NCBI GenBank assembly: GCA_017399005.1
Contig: JAFQEO010000003.1
Location: 23,808 to 87,807 of the forward strand
Length of the DNA stretch: 64,000 bases
Source of the DNA: Peptococcaceae bacterium
Lineage (GTDB): Bacteria; Bacillota; Peptococcia; Peptococcales; Peptococcaceae
Reading direction: 5' to 3'
The notes beneath the pieces were generated by a model. The model saw only the letters and a list, made by a program, of their open reading frames with translations. It was not told the origin of the DNA and did no database searches. Each line of letters begins with the position of its first letter. The first letter of the stretch is position 1. The position numbers were made by a program, and so were the translations under genes. Positions 35,227-44,040 of the stretch are shown here, piece by piece.

Positions 35227-35655
35227 ATGGAACAGCAGAAAAACGTGCATCAGACAGGTAAAAAGAAATCTGGGAAGAGAGGAAACGGCGGATTCACCCT
35301 GGTGGAACTGATTGTGGTAATCGTAATCATGGGTATTTTAACCGCAGCCATTCTGCCGACGGTAACCGGGTATGTGGCCAGTGCCAGAGAACAGGTAGCG
35401 GAATCCAACAAACACATGGTGGAGCAGGCGGCACATCTGTATCTGACAAACTGGGAAATGGAGAACGGCGGTGCTGAAACAGAAACAATTACAGCGTCGG
35501 AGCTGGTTACCGAAGGTTACCTGTCTGCACTGCCAGACGGGGAAGACTATACTGTGACCATCACCAAAAATACGAATGGCCGTTATAATGTAGCTGTGGA
35601 AGCAATCAGCACAGGCGGTGATTCCAGTACAGATGATACGGAATCACAGGAGTGA
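35227..35655 (+). CDS. Type IV prepilin-like protein
   Basis: The 142-residue protein has a charged leader ending GNGG, then the prepilin motif FTLVELIVVIVIMGIL (cleavage expected after Gly22, Glu at +5), a hydrophobic helix and a small acidic C-terminal domain. AAAGGAGGG precedes the ATG. No pilus assembly ATPase, prepilin peptidase or secretin gene is nearby, so its machinery must be encoded elsewhere. Confidence 0.85.
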   Translation: MEQQKNVHQTGKKKSGKRGNGGFTLVELIVVIVIMGILTAAILPTVTGYVASAREQVAESNKHMVEQAAHLYLTNWEMENGGAETETITASELVTEGYLSALPDGEDYTVTITKNTNGRYNVAVEAISTGGDSSTDDTESQE

Positions 35656-35718
35656 GAGACAAAATACGGGAATATTCGGGCTGCAAGGGACAATTCATAA
35701 CAAATAACATCTGACAGG

Positions 35719-35775
35719 CTGCCGTACAGAGTGTAAAGTGATGCCGACTTTAGCTGTACGGCAGTCTTTGTTTTT
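35719..35775 (+). terminator. Terminator after the prepilin gene
   Basis: An 11-bp perfect stem CTGCCGTACAG/CTGTACGGCAG, then TCTTTGTTTTT. Confidence 0.75.
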
Positions 35776-35996
35776 GGCATAAAACGGTGTTATTGACGGG
35801 TTATATGATATTCTGCCGGGCTGCAGCTGTGACAGTTTACAGGCACGAATCAGCATCAGATGTATTCTGTACATCTGTCCGTGACCTGGAGACATTACCG
35901 GGTGACAGATAACGGTGTATGCTTTGGCTATGGAGTGAGAAACGGGCTTTGTTGAGAAAAATTTATTGTAATAAGAAAAACTTTTATGAAAACTTG

Positions 35997-36025
35997 TTGT
36001 CAAAAAATTAAGAATATCGTACAAT
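35997..36025 (+). promoter_or_regulatory. Strong sigma-A promoter
   Basis: TTGTCA (35997) and TACAAT (36020) are separated by exactly 17 bases. The predicted transcript begins near 36032, where the folded leader starts. Confidence 0.75.
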
Positions 36026-36031
36026 AATAGC

Positions 36032-36146
36032 AGCAAAGTTGTGAAGTGATTCGCATAAGTCGACTAACCAATCAAACACACACAAACCGACTGGCTTTGC
36101 TAATAGATGCTTTGTGGGATTTTCCCTGAAGCATCTTTTTTTTTCC
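36032..36146 (+). ncRNA. Candidate small RNA or attenuating leader before pdxK-like gene
   Basis: From the predicted transcription start the RNA folds with AGCAAAG (36032) pairing to CTTTGCT (36095) and an inner AGTCG (36058)/CGACT (36088) pair. This is followed by a strong terminator, AGATGCTT/AAGCATCT with nine T (36105-36144). The full unit is about 110 bases. It may be a stand-alone sRNA or a terminating leader controlling the kinase gene 52 bases downstream. It does not match a riboswitch class I recognise. Confidence 0.5.
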
Positions 36147-36197
36147 TCTGTTTTCGTGTAGAATAGGGATATCGTGTACAGGAAATGAGGATTTACG

Positions 36198-37043
36198 ATG
36201 AAACGAAATTTTAAACGGGTTATGGCCGTTCATGATTTGTCAGGGCTGGGCCGGTCTTCGCTGATGGCTGCTACACCGGTGCTTTCTGTTATGGGGATGC
36301 AGGTTTGTCCGGTGCCAACGGCGGTGCTGTCTACGCAGACCAGCGGCTTTGAAAATTATACATTTGTTGATTTAACCGATAATATGCCGCCTTACCTGCA
36401 GCACTGGAAAGAACTGCAGATGGATTTTGACTGTATTTACAGCGGGTTTCTGGGCTCTGTGCGGCAGATTGAGATTATGGAACGGGTTCTGGAGGATTTT
36501 AATGCCGACGGGCAGGCATTAGTGGTTGTCGATCCGGTGCTAGGTGATGATGGCGCCTTATATGATACCATGGATATGGAAATGGTACAGGAAATGTGTC
36601 GTCTGGTGAGCCATGCCGATATTATTACTCCCAACATGACCGAATTGAAACTTTTGCTGGGGATTCCGGCCGAGAAGGAACTCTATGCAGAACAGCTTCC
36701 GGAACTGCTGCCGCAAATGGCGGCGAAAGGGCCGAGAACCGTGGTGGTTACCGGAGTTCACCGGAAAAACGGGCAGCGCTGTGTGTGCTGTTATCAGCGT
36801 GAGCAAGCAGAGTATCAGGAAATTGATTACAAAGAACTGCCGATTTCTTATCCGGGAACCGGTGATATTTTTGCATCGGTACTGATTGGTGCCATTCTGC
36901 AGGGGCGAAGTTTAAAAGACAGTATCCAGCTTTCTGCCGATTTTATCTGCCATGCAGTTGCGGATGCGATCGAAGCAGGGGAGCCGATTCGGGACGGTGT
37001 GCAGCTGGAAAAAAATTTGTATCGGCTGGTTCAGAAACCATAA
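36198..37043 (+). CDS. Pyridoxamine/pyridoxal kinase
   Basis: The 281-residue ribokinase-fold protein has VHDLSGLGRSSLMAATPVLS, the VVDPVLGDDG metal/ATP segment and the catalytic GTGDIFASVLIG loop. It phosphorylates B6 vitamers to make pyridoxal phosphate precursors. A stem-terminator unit lies just upstream and another terminator follows the gene. Confidence 0.93.
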   Translation: MKRNFKRVMAVHDLSGLGRSSLMAATPVLSVMGMQVCPVPTAVLSTQTSGFENYTFVDLTDNMPPYLQHWKELQMDFDCIYSGFLGSVRQIEIMERVLEDFNADGQALVVVDPVLGDDGALYDTMDMEMVQEMCRLVSHADIITPNMTELKLLLGIPAEKELYAEQLPELLPQMAAKGPRTVVVTGVHRKNGQRCVCCYQREQAEYQEIDYKELPISYPGTGDIFASVLIGAILQGRSLKDSIQLSADFICHAVADAIEAGEPIRDGVQLEKNLYRLVQKP

Positions 37044-37115
37044 ACAGAAATCCGGCCGATTTCATGTAACAGTGTTGATTTAAATTGTTCAAAAACGAAT
37101 AGAATATCGCAAACT

Positions 37116-37150
37116 AATCCACTCTAGTTGAAAAACGGAGTGGATTTTTT
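37116..37150 (+). terminator. Terminator abutting the next gene's start
   Basis: AATCCACTC and GAGTGGATT form a 9-bp stem with a 13-base loop and a six-T run that ends directly at the ATG of the following gene. It should end the pyridoxal kinase transcript, and it also hides the GGAG that would serve the next start. Confidence 0.8.
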
Positions 37151-37984
37151 ATGAGAAAGCGGAAAGAAGATGAGATGCGGGCAGTAGCCCTGGCCTGTGC
37201 AGTTTTGCTGATGCTGGGCTGGTATATGTTTTCAGCGGCACAGATGCAGATGCATAATCTGGCAGCAGACAGTGCTGTTACAGAACCAGCGGTACCGGTG
37301 CTGATGTATCATCACATTCTGCCTGAAGAGGATATCACAGGGATGTTTATCGACAACAATGTGGTTGTAAGCCTGGAGCAGTTTCAGCAGGACATCCAGA
37401 CACTGAAAAGCAGAGGCTATGAGACCCTCAGCCTTCGTCAGCTCAGCGATTTTGTACGAAACGGTGCAGCATTGCCAGCGAAAAGTGTATTGATTACATT
37501 TGATGACGGTTATCTCAGCAATAAGCAGTATGCTATGCCGGTTTTGCAGGAGGCTGGTTATACGGCAGTGATTTTTGCATTAACCGGCTGGGTGGAGGAA
37601 CATCCGCAGATTTTTAATCCGGCCGGGCTTCAGTATCTCAGCTGGCCAGAGCTGAAGCAGATGAGGCACGTGTTTCAGTTTGCCAGTCATACCGACAATC
37701 TGCACAGCCTGTCGTGGAACGGCTCGGGAAAACTGACTGCGGTATCACAGCAGGAACTGGTAGATGATTTACAGCGCTCTGTCCGCAAACTGCAGGGTAC
37801 CAGCTATTTTTCCTATCCGTACGGCCATTATAATGCAACCGCCCGGCAGGTGCTGGAAGAGCAGGGCATAGACCTTGCCTTTACCGTAAATCCCGTTTCT
37901 GTACAGGCTGGCGATGACCCGCTGACCCTTGGCCGGTGGGATATGTATCAGTACCGTCTGGAGGATATTCTGCCGCCGGTCTGA
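37151..37984 (+). CDS. Polysaccharide deacetylase (NodB domain), membrane-anchored
   Basis: The 277-residue protein has an N-terminal signal-anchor (about residues 10-28) and a NodB deacetylase domain: VLITFDDGY (metal Asp pair), FASHTDNLHS (His ligand region) and SYPYGHYN. It probably removes acetyl groups from an envelope polysaccharide or peptidoglycan. The first ATG (37151) lies at the end of a terminator with poor SD access; an ATG at 37175 with a purine-rich site is an alternative start. Confidence 0.88.
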   Translation: MRKRKEDEMRAVALACAVLLMLGWYMFSAAQMQMHNLAADSAVTEPAVPVLMYHHILPEEDITGMFIDNNVVVSLEQFQQDIQTLKSRGYETLSLRQLSDFVRNGAALPAKSVLITFDDGYLSNKQYAMPVLQEAGYTAVIFALTGWVEEHPQIFNPAGLQYLSWPELKQMRHVFQFASHTDNLHSLSWNGSGKLTAVSQQELVDDLQRSVRKLQGTSYFSYPYGHYNATARQVLEEQGIDLAFTVNPVSVQAGDDPLTLGRWDMYQYRLEDILPPV

Positions 37985-38139
37985 GTAAGTGGCTTTGCCG
38001 GAGAGGAATTGCAAAATAATCGGCAAACAGGCAATTCCTTTCTTTGCCGTTCCACAGTTTTGTGATACAATGAAAGATAATATACAATGCGCTTTTTGTG
38101 TTTGGATGATTGTATCTCGAAAGAACAGGTGGTGATGGC

Positions 38140-39117
38140 ATGCGGCTGAAAACATTGCGAATGTGGAGATATTTCAAACCAGTGGCGTTTCTGGTGGCTG
38201 GCTGGGCTGTATGCAGTGCGGTCATGCTGGTGCTGTTTAGTTATCATCTGTTTGATTTTCGCGGAGGGCTGCCGGAGGTAGAAATTGCGGCCAGCCAGAC
38301 GGTTGCTGTGGATGAAGTTGAAGATATTAAATCTGTCGAAATTTTTGCCGAGGGGGCATCGGTGGAGGTTGCGGCCAGTGCTGACATCAAAGAGGTGCAG
38401 ATTCAGCTTTACGGGCCGGGTTATATGCATCAGCGTGCTACCTGGGATTTAAACGAGAACGGACGGCTGACTCTGAAACTGGATCGTTACCCGATTACCG
38501 CCAACGCATACGGCAGCCGGTATGAGGACGAGCTGACCATGAGGGTGCTGCTGCCAAAACGGAGTTATGATGAAATTGCTGTGTCTGGTAAACGTATGAA
38601 TGCGGCCTTTTATCAGTGCCGCGGCAAACAGCTGAATGCTGATGTGGCCTACGGTTCCATTTATGTGCATAAAGCCGATTTGCAGCGTATGAATCTGCTG
38701 AGTGACACATCAGACATTTCCATTGAACGCAGCCGGATTCATTATCTGAACATTGAAAATAATGCAGGGGATACCCGCCTGCTGGATAATAAACTGAAAT
38801 ACTGGAATTATTACAGCAAATCCGGTAATCTGGAGGCTCTGACAAGTAAAATCACCGGTGTGTGGGAACTGGAAAGTCAGCGGGGCGACATTCATGTAGG
38901 CACCCGCAAATGGCAGCACACCAATCTGCTGCTGGATTTACACACCGATAAAGGTACTGTTACGGCATCCAGCAAAAAGAAACCATGGAAGAAAACCATT
39001 CCGGAAGCTGTGACCGAACACGATTTGCTGCTGTTAGAAGGCAGAGGCGAAAATATGCTGTATGTGAACAGCGTAGAAGGCGATATTACGCTGGATACCG
39101 TTAAATTTGCCGTATAG
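38140..39117 (+). CDS. Membrane-anchored DUF4097-type beta-helix protein
   Basis: The 325-residue protein has an N-terminal membrane anchor (about 13-40) followed by repeated short beta strands of the DUF4097 (putative adhesin) type: IKSVEIFAEGASVEVAAS, LNADVAYGSIYVHKADL, WELESQRGDIHVGT, VTASSKKK, NSVEGDITLDT. Such proteins often modulate envelope stress or two-component systems, but the function is not established. The ATG at 38140 has an AGGTGG site. Confidence 0.7.
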   Translation: MRLKTLRMWRYFKPVAFLVAGWAVCSAVMLVLFSYHLFDFRGGLPEVEIAASQTVAVDEVEDIKSVEIFAEGASVEVAASADIKEVQIQLYGPGYMHQRATWDLNENGRLTLKLDRYPITANAYGSRYEDELTMRVLLPKRSYDEIAVSGKRMNAAFYQCRGKQLNADVAYGSIYVHKADLQRMNLLSDTSDISIERSRIHYLNIENNAGDTRLLDNKLKYWNYYSKSGNLEALTSKITGVWELESQRGDIHVGTRKWQHTNLLLDLHTDKGTVTASSKKKPWKKTIPEAVTEHDLLLLEGRGENMLYVNSVEGDITLDTVKFAV

Positions 39118-39140
39118 TGCGGATAACGGAGGATGTGAAG

Positions 39141-39401
39141 ATGAAAACGAAACTTCTGAAAACTGCACTTGTTCTGTTTCTGCTGTGGGTAGCTCTGGTG
39201 ACTGTTGATTTTTTCCGGCTTACGAATACCGATTCTTACAAAGCGCCTCTGATTCATCTGGGTGGTATTCATCACGCCTATGATTATTCAGAAATAAATG
39301 GGTTAGGCTATACAATTCGTTATGATTACGGCGGCGATGAGACGTATGACATCAAAAAGATTACATTTCGTCTGCTGGGCATAGCAATATATAAACAGTA
39401 A
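39141..39401 (+). CDS. Small membrane-anchored protein (86 aa)
   Basis: The 86-residue protein has a single N-terminal hydrophobic helix (LLKTALVLFLLWVALVTVDFF) and a short extracytoplasmic tail rich in Tyr and His. The ATG at 39141 follows GGAGG, 23 bases after the DUF4097-type gene; the two form an operon with a shared terminator. Function unknown. Confidence 0.7.
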   Translation: MKTKLLKTALVLFLLWVALVTVDFFRLTNTDSYKAPLIHLGGIHHAYDYSEINGLGYTIRYDYGGDETYDIKKITFRLLGIAIYKQ

Positions 39402-39413
39402 TAAAAACGGTAA

Positions 39414-39455
39414 TAAAAAAGGAATGCACTCAAAACGAGATGCATTCCTTTTTTG
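39414..39455. terminator. Bidirectional terminator
   Basis: AAAAAAGGAATGCA and TGCATTCCTTTTTT form a 14-bp stem between convergent genes. Confidence 0.88.
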
Positions 39456-39456
39456 T

Positions 39457-40332
39457 TTATTTCATTTTACCAAATACATAGCCTTGTGCTCTTGCATTAT
39501 CAATAAAATCGCCCATAATCTGTGTGTTGGTGGAGGATACGGCGTGAAGCAGATAAACAGCGCCCGGATGCAACCGGTTTGTTACCTGCTGTAATGCGGC
39601 TGCAGGGTCTGGCTGGTCATCGGTTACCCAGTCCCGATATGCAAAACTCCAGAACACACTGCGATATCCAAGCTGCTGCACAAGGGCCAGCGACTGGTCG
39701 CTGTGAATACCGGCCGGGTAGCGGAACAGATACATATCATAATCAAACTGCTCTTTCACATAGCGATGCAGCGCCATCAGTTCTTCGGCCTGTACATCAA
39801 TACTCTGGCTCGGCAGTCCTGCTGCAGGATGGGTTACACTGTGGTTGCCCACCACATGCCCTTCGTCAATCATGCGGCGAACCAGGTCCGGGTTCTGTTT
39901 TACATAATCCATAGTCACAAAGAACACAGCCGGACATTTCTTCTCTTTCAGAACATCCAGAATTTTTGCAGTGTAGCCGTTTTCGTAACCTTCATCAATT
40001 GTGAGATAAATCATTGGACTGTCTTCAGCAATATACACGGCATCATAAACGCCGTAGGTCTGCTGGGCGTTTACAGCGCCGCGCGGACGATTCTTTTCAT
40101 CAAAATTTGTGCCCTGTCCCCAGCCCCGGCTGGCGTTGCTGATACTATTTAATGCTTCAGCATCGTAGGCGCCGGTGACAGAGCCGGATTCGGTCGGCTG
40201 TTCCAGAACGGTTTCGTAAAGCTGCTGCATAACAGCCTGCTGGCTGATTAAATCAGACGGCATGGCAGGATGCGGTGCAAGCCCCAGAGTCAGAGTCAGA
40301 AAAACACTGGTAAATGCATATGGATATATCAT
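39457..40332 (-). CDS. PdaA-like polysaccharide deacetylase
   Basis: The 291-residue secreted protein has a signal peptide, then the PdaA pattern (NASRGWGQGTNFDEKNRP, IYLTIDEGYENGYTAKILD, GNHSVTHPA, FRYPAGIHS, RSVFWSFAYRDW). PdaA deacetylates muramic acid on the way to the delta-lactam of spore cortex; here the first motif reads TIDEGY. With cotJABC in the same window, it is a second gene with sporulation kin. It may serve vegetative peptidoglycan instead if the organism does not sporulate. Confidence 0.85.
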   Translation of the reverse strand: MIYPYAFTSVFLTLTLGLAPHPAMPSDLISQQAVMQQLYETVLEQPTESGSVTGAYDAEALNSISNASRGWGQGTNFDEKNRPRGAVNAQQTYGVYDAVYIAEDSPMIYLTIDEGYENGYTAKILDVLKEKKCPAVFFVTMDYVKQNPDLVRRMIDEGHVVGNHSVTHPAAGLPSQSIDVQAEELMALHRYVKEQFDYDMYLFRYPAGIHSDQSLALVQQLGYRSVFWSFAYRDWVTDDQPDPAAALQQVTNRLHPGAVYLLHAVSSTNTQIMGDFIDNARAQGYVFGKMK

Positions 40333-40635
40333 AAAAAACCTCCTGTTTTTATATGTGTTTGCGCGGTATTTTGACAGCAGTTATTTTCTGATAATAAAAC
40401 TGTATAGGTACAGCATACCGCTTTTTTAAAGGATATGCAATGGATTTCTGGATTGTGAAAAATAATGCGATGGTTTATAGAAAAAACTTATGCCAGAAAA
40501 TCAGAAAAAACGCAAATCACACTGGAAATTCCCTGTGAACAGTAGTATAATAAACAACTGTTGGCCTGATGGTTGACACATAAATATTTTATCACACATT
40601 TTATATAAAAATTCAAGAGAAGGAAGCGAACACTG
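40333..40635. other. Divergent intergenic region (303 bp)
   Basis: This AT-rich gap lies between the PdaA-like gene (minus) and the SulP gene (plus). TTGACA occurs at 40573 but without a good -10 at standard spacing; TATAAT occurs at about 40547. No gene or repeat is evident. Confidence 0.4.
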
Positions 40636-42267
40636 TTGGGGAAAGTAAAAACATTTGTGCAGAATGAGATTCTGTCCACCCTGAAGGGTGACATCATTGG
40701 TGGTATTTCGGTTGCTTTCGTAGCTCTGCCGCTGGCACTGAGCTTCGGGGTACTCTCTGGCGCCGGGGCGGCTGCCGGGGTATACGGTGCAATCTGTACC
40801 GGGATTATTACCTCTATGTTTGGCGGTACAAAGGCGCAGATTTCCGGGCCTACCGGGGCGATGACCGTTGTACTGGTTTCCATGGTCGATAAATACGGCA
40901 TGGAAGGTCTGGTTGGTTCTATGGTACTGGCCGGTGTTTTTGAAATGATCATGGGGCTTTTGAAACTGGGCAAATACATTCGCCTGATTCCAAAACCGGT
41001 TATGGTCGGCTTTACAAACGGGATTGCCATCCTGATTTTTACAAGCCAGTTCAAGTATTTTAACATGAGCCCGCTGTTATGCGGCATTTCGGTAGCACTG
41101 ATGCTGATTCTGCCGATGATTAACAAAAAAATTCCATATGCGATTATTACTGTTATCGTGGGGACCGTAATCTCCATGTTCTGGGTTCCACTGCCGGAAG
41201 AAGCTCTGGTAGGCACCATTCCGCTGATGATTCCTGCCCTGCAGATTCCAAACTTCCTGGCGCTGAACATCGGCGATGTTATCCAGGCAGGTTTAACCCT
41301 GGCGCTGCTGGGTGCTATTGAATCTCTGCTGAGTGCGATGGTAGTGGACGAAATGACCAACACCAAACACGATAGCGACCGTGAGCTGTTTGGTCAGGGT
41401 CTGGCAAACACTGTAGCCGGCTGCTTTGGTTTAATTATCGGTACCGGTGCCATTGCCCGTTCCGTAGTAAACGTAAATGCCGGTGGTCGCGGCCGTATGT
41501 CCGGGATTATCCATGCATTAGTATTAATTCTGCTGATTGCTGTATTTGGTGATTTAGCAGCACAGATTCCACTGGCTGTACTGGGCGGTGTTCTGATGGG
41601 TACCGCAATCCGTATGCCGGAATATCACGAAAGCGTTCGTTTAAGCCGTGCTTCGAAAGAAGCATTTGTGGTTATCGCAGTAACTACTGTATTAACGGCT
41701 GTGGTTGACTTAACCTTCGCTGTTGCAATCGGCGTACTGATTTCTGCACTGTCTATGCTGTTCAGTGTAGCAAACGGTTATCTGGAGGAATATCCAGTGC
41801 CGACAGGCGAAAACCAGAAAAAAATCAAATCGTTCAGTATTCAGGGTACCATGTTCTTCCTGGTGGCTGAAAGCATTGTAAACTCCCTGGAAGTACGATG
41901 CAAAGGTGCCGATATTGTTATCATCAACGTGAGCCACGCGCAGGTAATCGACATTACCGGGATTGTAACACTGGGTAAAATTAAAGATACACTGGCGCAG
42001 CAGGGGATTCGCACCATCTTTACCGGTCTGGGTGAACCAGGCTACAAAAAAATGATGGCGCTGGGGATTATCGACGGCAGCGAACACGCTATCAACCGCG
42101 GGAACAAACACGAAGCGCTGCTGTATGCGCAGGCTCTGGCTCATGATGACGAATCCACCGCAAAATGGGTTATGTATGAACATGATGTTCGTGAAGATGA
42201 ACATCTGATTGCAGAAATTACAGAAGAGGGGTTCTTACTGGATGAAGATTCTAGTCGTAAATGGTAG
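40636..42267 (+). CDS. SulP-family anion transporter with STAS domain
   Basis: The 543-residue protein has 10-12 hydrophobic spans with the SulP segments GGISVAFVALPLALSFGVLSG, ISGPTGAMTVVLV and NTVAGCFGLIIGTGAIARSVVNVNAGGRGRMSG. A C-terminal STAS domain (about 395-500: SFSIQGTMFFLVAES...VIDITGIVTLGKIK) follows. It transports sulfate, bicarbonate or dicarboxylate. It begins at TTG, supported by AAGGAAG nine bases upstream. The reductase gene overlaps its end. Confidence 0.9.
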   Translation: MGKVKTFVQNEILSTLKGDIIGGISVAFVALPLALSFGVLSGAGAAAGVYGAICTGIITSMFGGTKAQISGPTGAMTVVLVSMVDKYGMEGLVGSMVLAGVFEMIMGLLKLGKYIRLIPKPVMVGFTNGIAILIFTSQFKYFNMSPLLCGISVALMLILPMINKKIPYAIITVIVGTVISMFWVPLPEEALVGTIPLMIPALQIPNFLALNIGDVIQAGLTLALLGAIESLLSAMVVDEMTNTKHDSDRELFGQGLANTVAGCFGLIIGTGAIARSVVNVNAGGRGRMSGIIHALVLILLIAVFGDLAAQIPLAVLGGVLMGTAIRMPEYHESVRLSRASKEAFVVIAVTTVLTAVVDLTFAVAIGVLISALSMLFSVANGYLEEYPVPTGENQKKIKSFSIQGTMFFLVAESIVNSLEVRCKGADIVIINVSHAQVIDITGIVTLGKIKDTLAQQGIRTIFTGLGEPGYKKMMALGIIDGSEHAINRGNKHEALLYAQALAHDDESTAKWVMYEHDVREDEHLIAEITEEGFLLDEDSSRKW

Positions 42268-42862
42268 TCCTCATGCAGAAGGCTGCACTTATACTGCACT
42301 GTGCGAAGTAGCAGCTGCATTAGAGGCAGAAGGTATTGAAACCGAAATGTTTCAGGTAGGCAATAAGCCGGTATCCGGCTGTTTAGGCTGCGGTGCCTGC
42401 ATTAAAACAGGCAAATGCTTTATGGATGATGTTGTAAACGAATTTGTGGAAAAAGCGAAAGAGGCTGACGGCTTTGTATTTGGGTCTCCGGTACATTATG
42501 CCGGTGCATCTGGTGCCATCACTTCTTTTATGGATCGCGCATTCTACGGCAAAGGGGCTATCTATGCCGATAAACCGGCAGCAGCCATTGTAAGCTGTCG
42601 CAGAGGCGGTGCAACCGCTGCATTTGAACAGCTGAATAAATACTTTACCATCAACAATATGCCAATCGTAAGCTCCCAGTACTGGAACATGGTACACGGC
42701 AATACACCGGAACAGGTTCGTCAGGATCTGGAAGGGATGCAGACCATGCGCACACTGGGCAAAAATATGGCATGGCTGCTGAAATGCATTCAGGCAGGGA
42801 AAGATGCCGGCATTGCAAAACCGGAACGGGAAGCAAAAGTGGCTACTAACTTTATCCGATAA
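42242..42862 (+). CDS. NADPH-dependent FMN reductase/flavodoxin-like protein
   Basis: The 206-residue protein has a flavodoxin-like fold: MKILVVNGSPHAEGCTYTAL phosphate loop, GCLGCGACIKTGKC cysteine pattern and GSPVHYAGASGAITSFMDRAF FMN loop. It is typical of NAD(P)H:quinone or iron-sulfur flavoprotein-like reductases. Its start overlaps the SulP gene by 26 bases, so translation is coupled. Confidence 0.9.
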   Translation: MKILVVNGSPHAEGCTYTALCEVAAALEAEGIETEMFQVGNKPVSGCLGCGACIKTGKCFMDDVVNEFVEKAKEADGFVFGSPVHYAGASGAITSFMDRAFYGKGAIYADKPAAAIVSCRRGGATAAFEQLNKYFTINNMPIVSSQYWNMVHGNTPEQVRQDLEGMQTMRTLGKNMAWLLKCIQAGKDAGIAKPEREAKVATNFIR

Positions 42863-42957
42863 TATTCAGGTGCATCCGTCTATATGGCGGGTGCACTTTT
42901 TTAATATCTGTGGTAAGATAACAGAGAGGCGATATAACATTGAAATGAGGTGGCAGG

Positions 42958-43149
42958 ATGGGTCTGTTTAAAAAGAAAGAAACACCGGAACAGCTTCTGG
43001 AACGGCTGCGCAGGCAGGCAGCACAGCATGAGGCTGCCTATCATCAGGAGCCAAACTGCCGCAATCTGCGCAACTACACACATGCAAAAGTGGAACTGGA
43101 GCAGCTGGAAGAAGAATTAGGGCTGCGGAAAAAGAAATCATATGAATAA
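42958..43149 (+). CDS. Small charged helical protein (63 aa)
   Basis: The protein starts MGLFKKKETPEQLLERLRRQ and is predicted wholly helical and highly charged, with a basic N-terminus that could touch membrane. GAGGTGG precedes the ATG and a terminator follows. I do not recognise the family. Confidence 0.65.
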   Translation: MGLFKKKETPEQLLERLRRQAAQHEAAYHQEPNCRNLRNYTHAKVELEQLEEELGLRKKKSYE

Positions 43150-43157
43150 ACCGATAC

Positions 43158-43188
43158 GAGGATTCCAACACAGGAGTCCTCTTTTTTT
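43158..43188 (+). terminator. Terminator
   Basis: GAGGATTCC/GGAGTCCTC stem with a seven-T run. The same stem sequence is reused after gdhA (63788). Confidence 0.85.
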
Positions 43189-43197
43189 GCGTATCGA

Positions 43198-43326
43198 TGT
43201 AGGCAATGTAGGCAGTGTAGGCATTTTATATAAAGATACTCTAATTAATTTTCATTTTTTCAGATTTTACTGAAAGTGCCTACATAGCCTACATAACCCT
43301 ATTCATTGACACAAAAGTGCCTACAT
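43198..43326. repeat. Two opposed clusters of a 9-base repeat
   Basis: TGTAGGCA occurs at 43198, 43207 and 43216 (9-base period). The inverse occurs as TGCCTACAT at 43277, AGCCTACAT at 43286 and TGCCTACAT at 43318. The clusters are separated by about 55 AT-rich bases. The arrangement lies outside the mobile element, beyond the cotJC 3' end. It may be iteron-like or a protein-binding array. Confidence 0.6.
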
Positions 43327-43363
43327 TTAAGGCTGCATTTGACTACACTACCATACATGTAGA

Positions 43364-43404
43364 ATTGCAACTGCCCGAAGAGAATCTCTCCGGGCAGTTG
43401 CAAT
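43364..43404. terminator. Terminator after cotJC
   Basis: ATTGCAACTGCCCG pairs with CGGGCAGTTGCAAT around a short loop that itself pairs (AGAGA/TCTCT). Confidence 0.8.
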
Positions 43405-43430
43405 CTTTACAGTATGTGAGGCTGAGAGGG

Positions 43431-43826
43431 TTAGCAGAAGTATTTCTTCTGATTATAATAATCTTTCACGGTTTCCAGGGCTTCGCCGAAACGCTGGTAA
43501 TGTACTACTTCGCGTTCACGCAGGAAGCGCAGAGGAGCCAGAAGGCTTTCGTCACCGCAGGCTAAATCCATCAGATATTCATAGGTCTGTTTGGCTTTCT
43601 GCTCTGCGGAGATATTGGCTGTTAAATCGGTAATCGGGTCGTTCAGACCGTCTACATAGTCAGCGGTCCATTTATAGCCTTCCGGGTCTGTATAAAACAG
43701 GCCGTGGTCGTGCATGGAATAGTAGCCGTCCAGCCCTGCCTCTTTCAGGTCGCACATGGATGCGTTCTGCATAATCTGCGATACCATGGTACCGATAATC
43801 TCCAGATGAGCGATTTCTTCGGTGCC
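43431..43826 (-). pseudogene. cotJC: cotJC 3' part, separated by the inserted element
   Basis: This stretch encodes GTEEIAHLEIIGTMVSQIMQ and onward to the C-terminus (KKYFC), the last two thirds of a CotJC manganese-catalase-like protein, including the metal-site EEIAH...E segment. It has no start; upstream, in frame, the element supplies a stop codon. The matching 5' part is at 59226-59429. Joining at the 8-base core restores TDIGTEEIAHLEI, so this half is intact and could be reactivated by excision. Confidence 0.93.
43819..43826. other. Left attachment junction (attL core)
   Basis: TCGGTGCC marks the crossover core. To the left is cotJC; to the right the element begins with TGTATCGGTA and ACTATTTAGAT (43837-43847). 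Confidence 0.8.
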
Positions 43827-44040
43827 TGTATCGGTAACTATTTAGATACTCGTAAAAATGCGCATTTAAAGCGGTTTTTGATTATTAATATAAATCAGCT
43901 TGTGTAATAATGCAAGCGATAAAAAGCGCATAAAGCAACATTTTTTGATGGGAAAATGGAAACCTGACTTGAAAAATGGCTTAACAAAACGGGTGGACAA
44001 GCTTTCCATACATATTCCGTTCTTTAAACACACGTAAATG

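Larger units (their letters stand above)
35656..36197. other. Intergenic region with terminator and a promoter-RNA-terminator unit
   Basis: After the prepilin gene there is a stem CTGCCGTACAG/CTGTACGGCAG (35719-35764) with a T-rich tail. A 200-base stretch without clear features follows, then a strong promoter (35997-36025), a structured transcript and a second terminator (to 36146) before the pyridoxal kinase gene. Confidence 0.6.
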
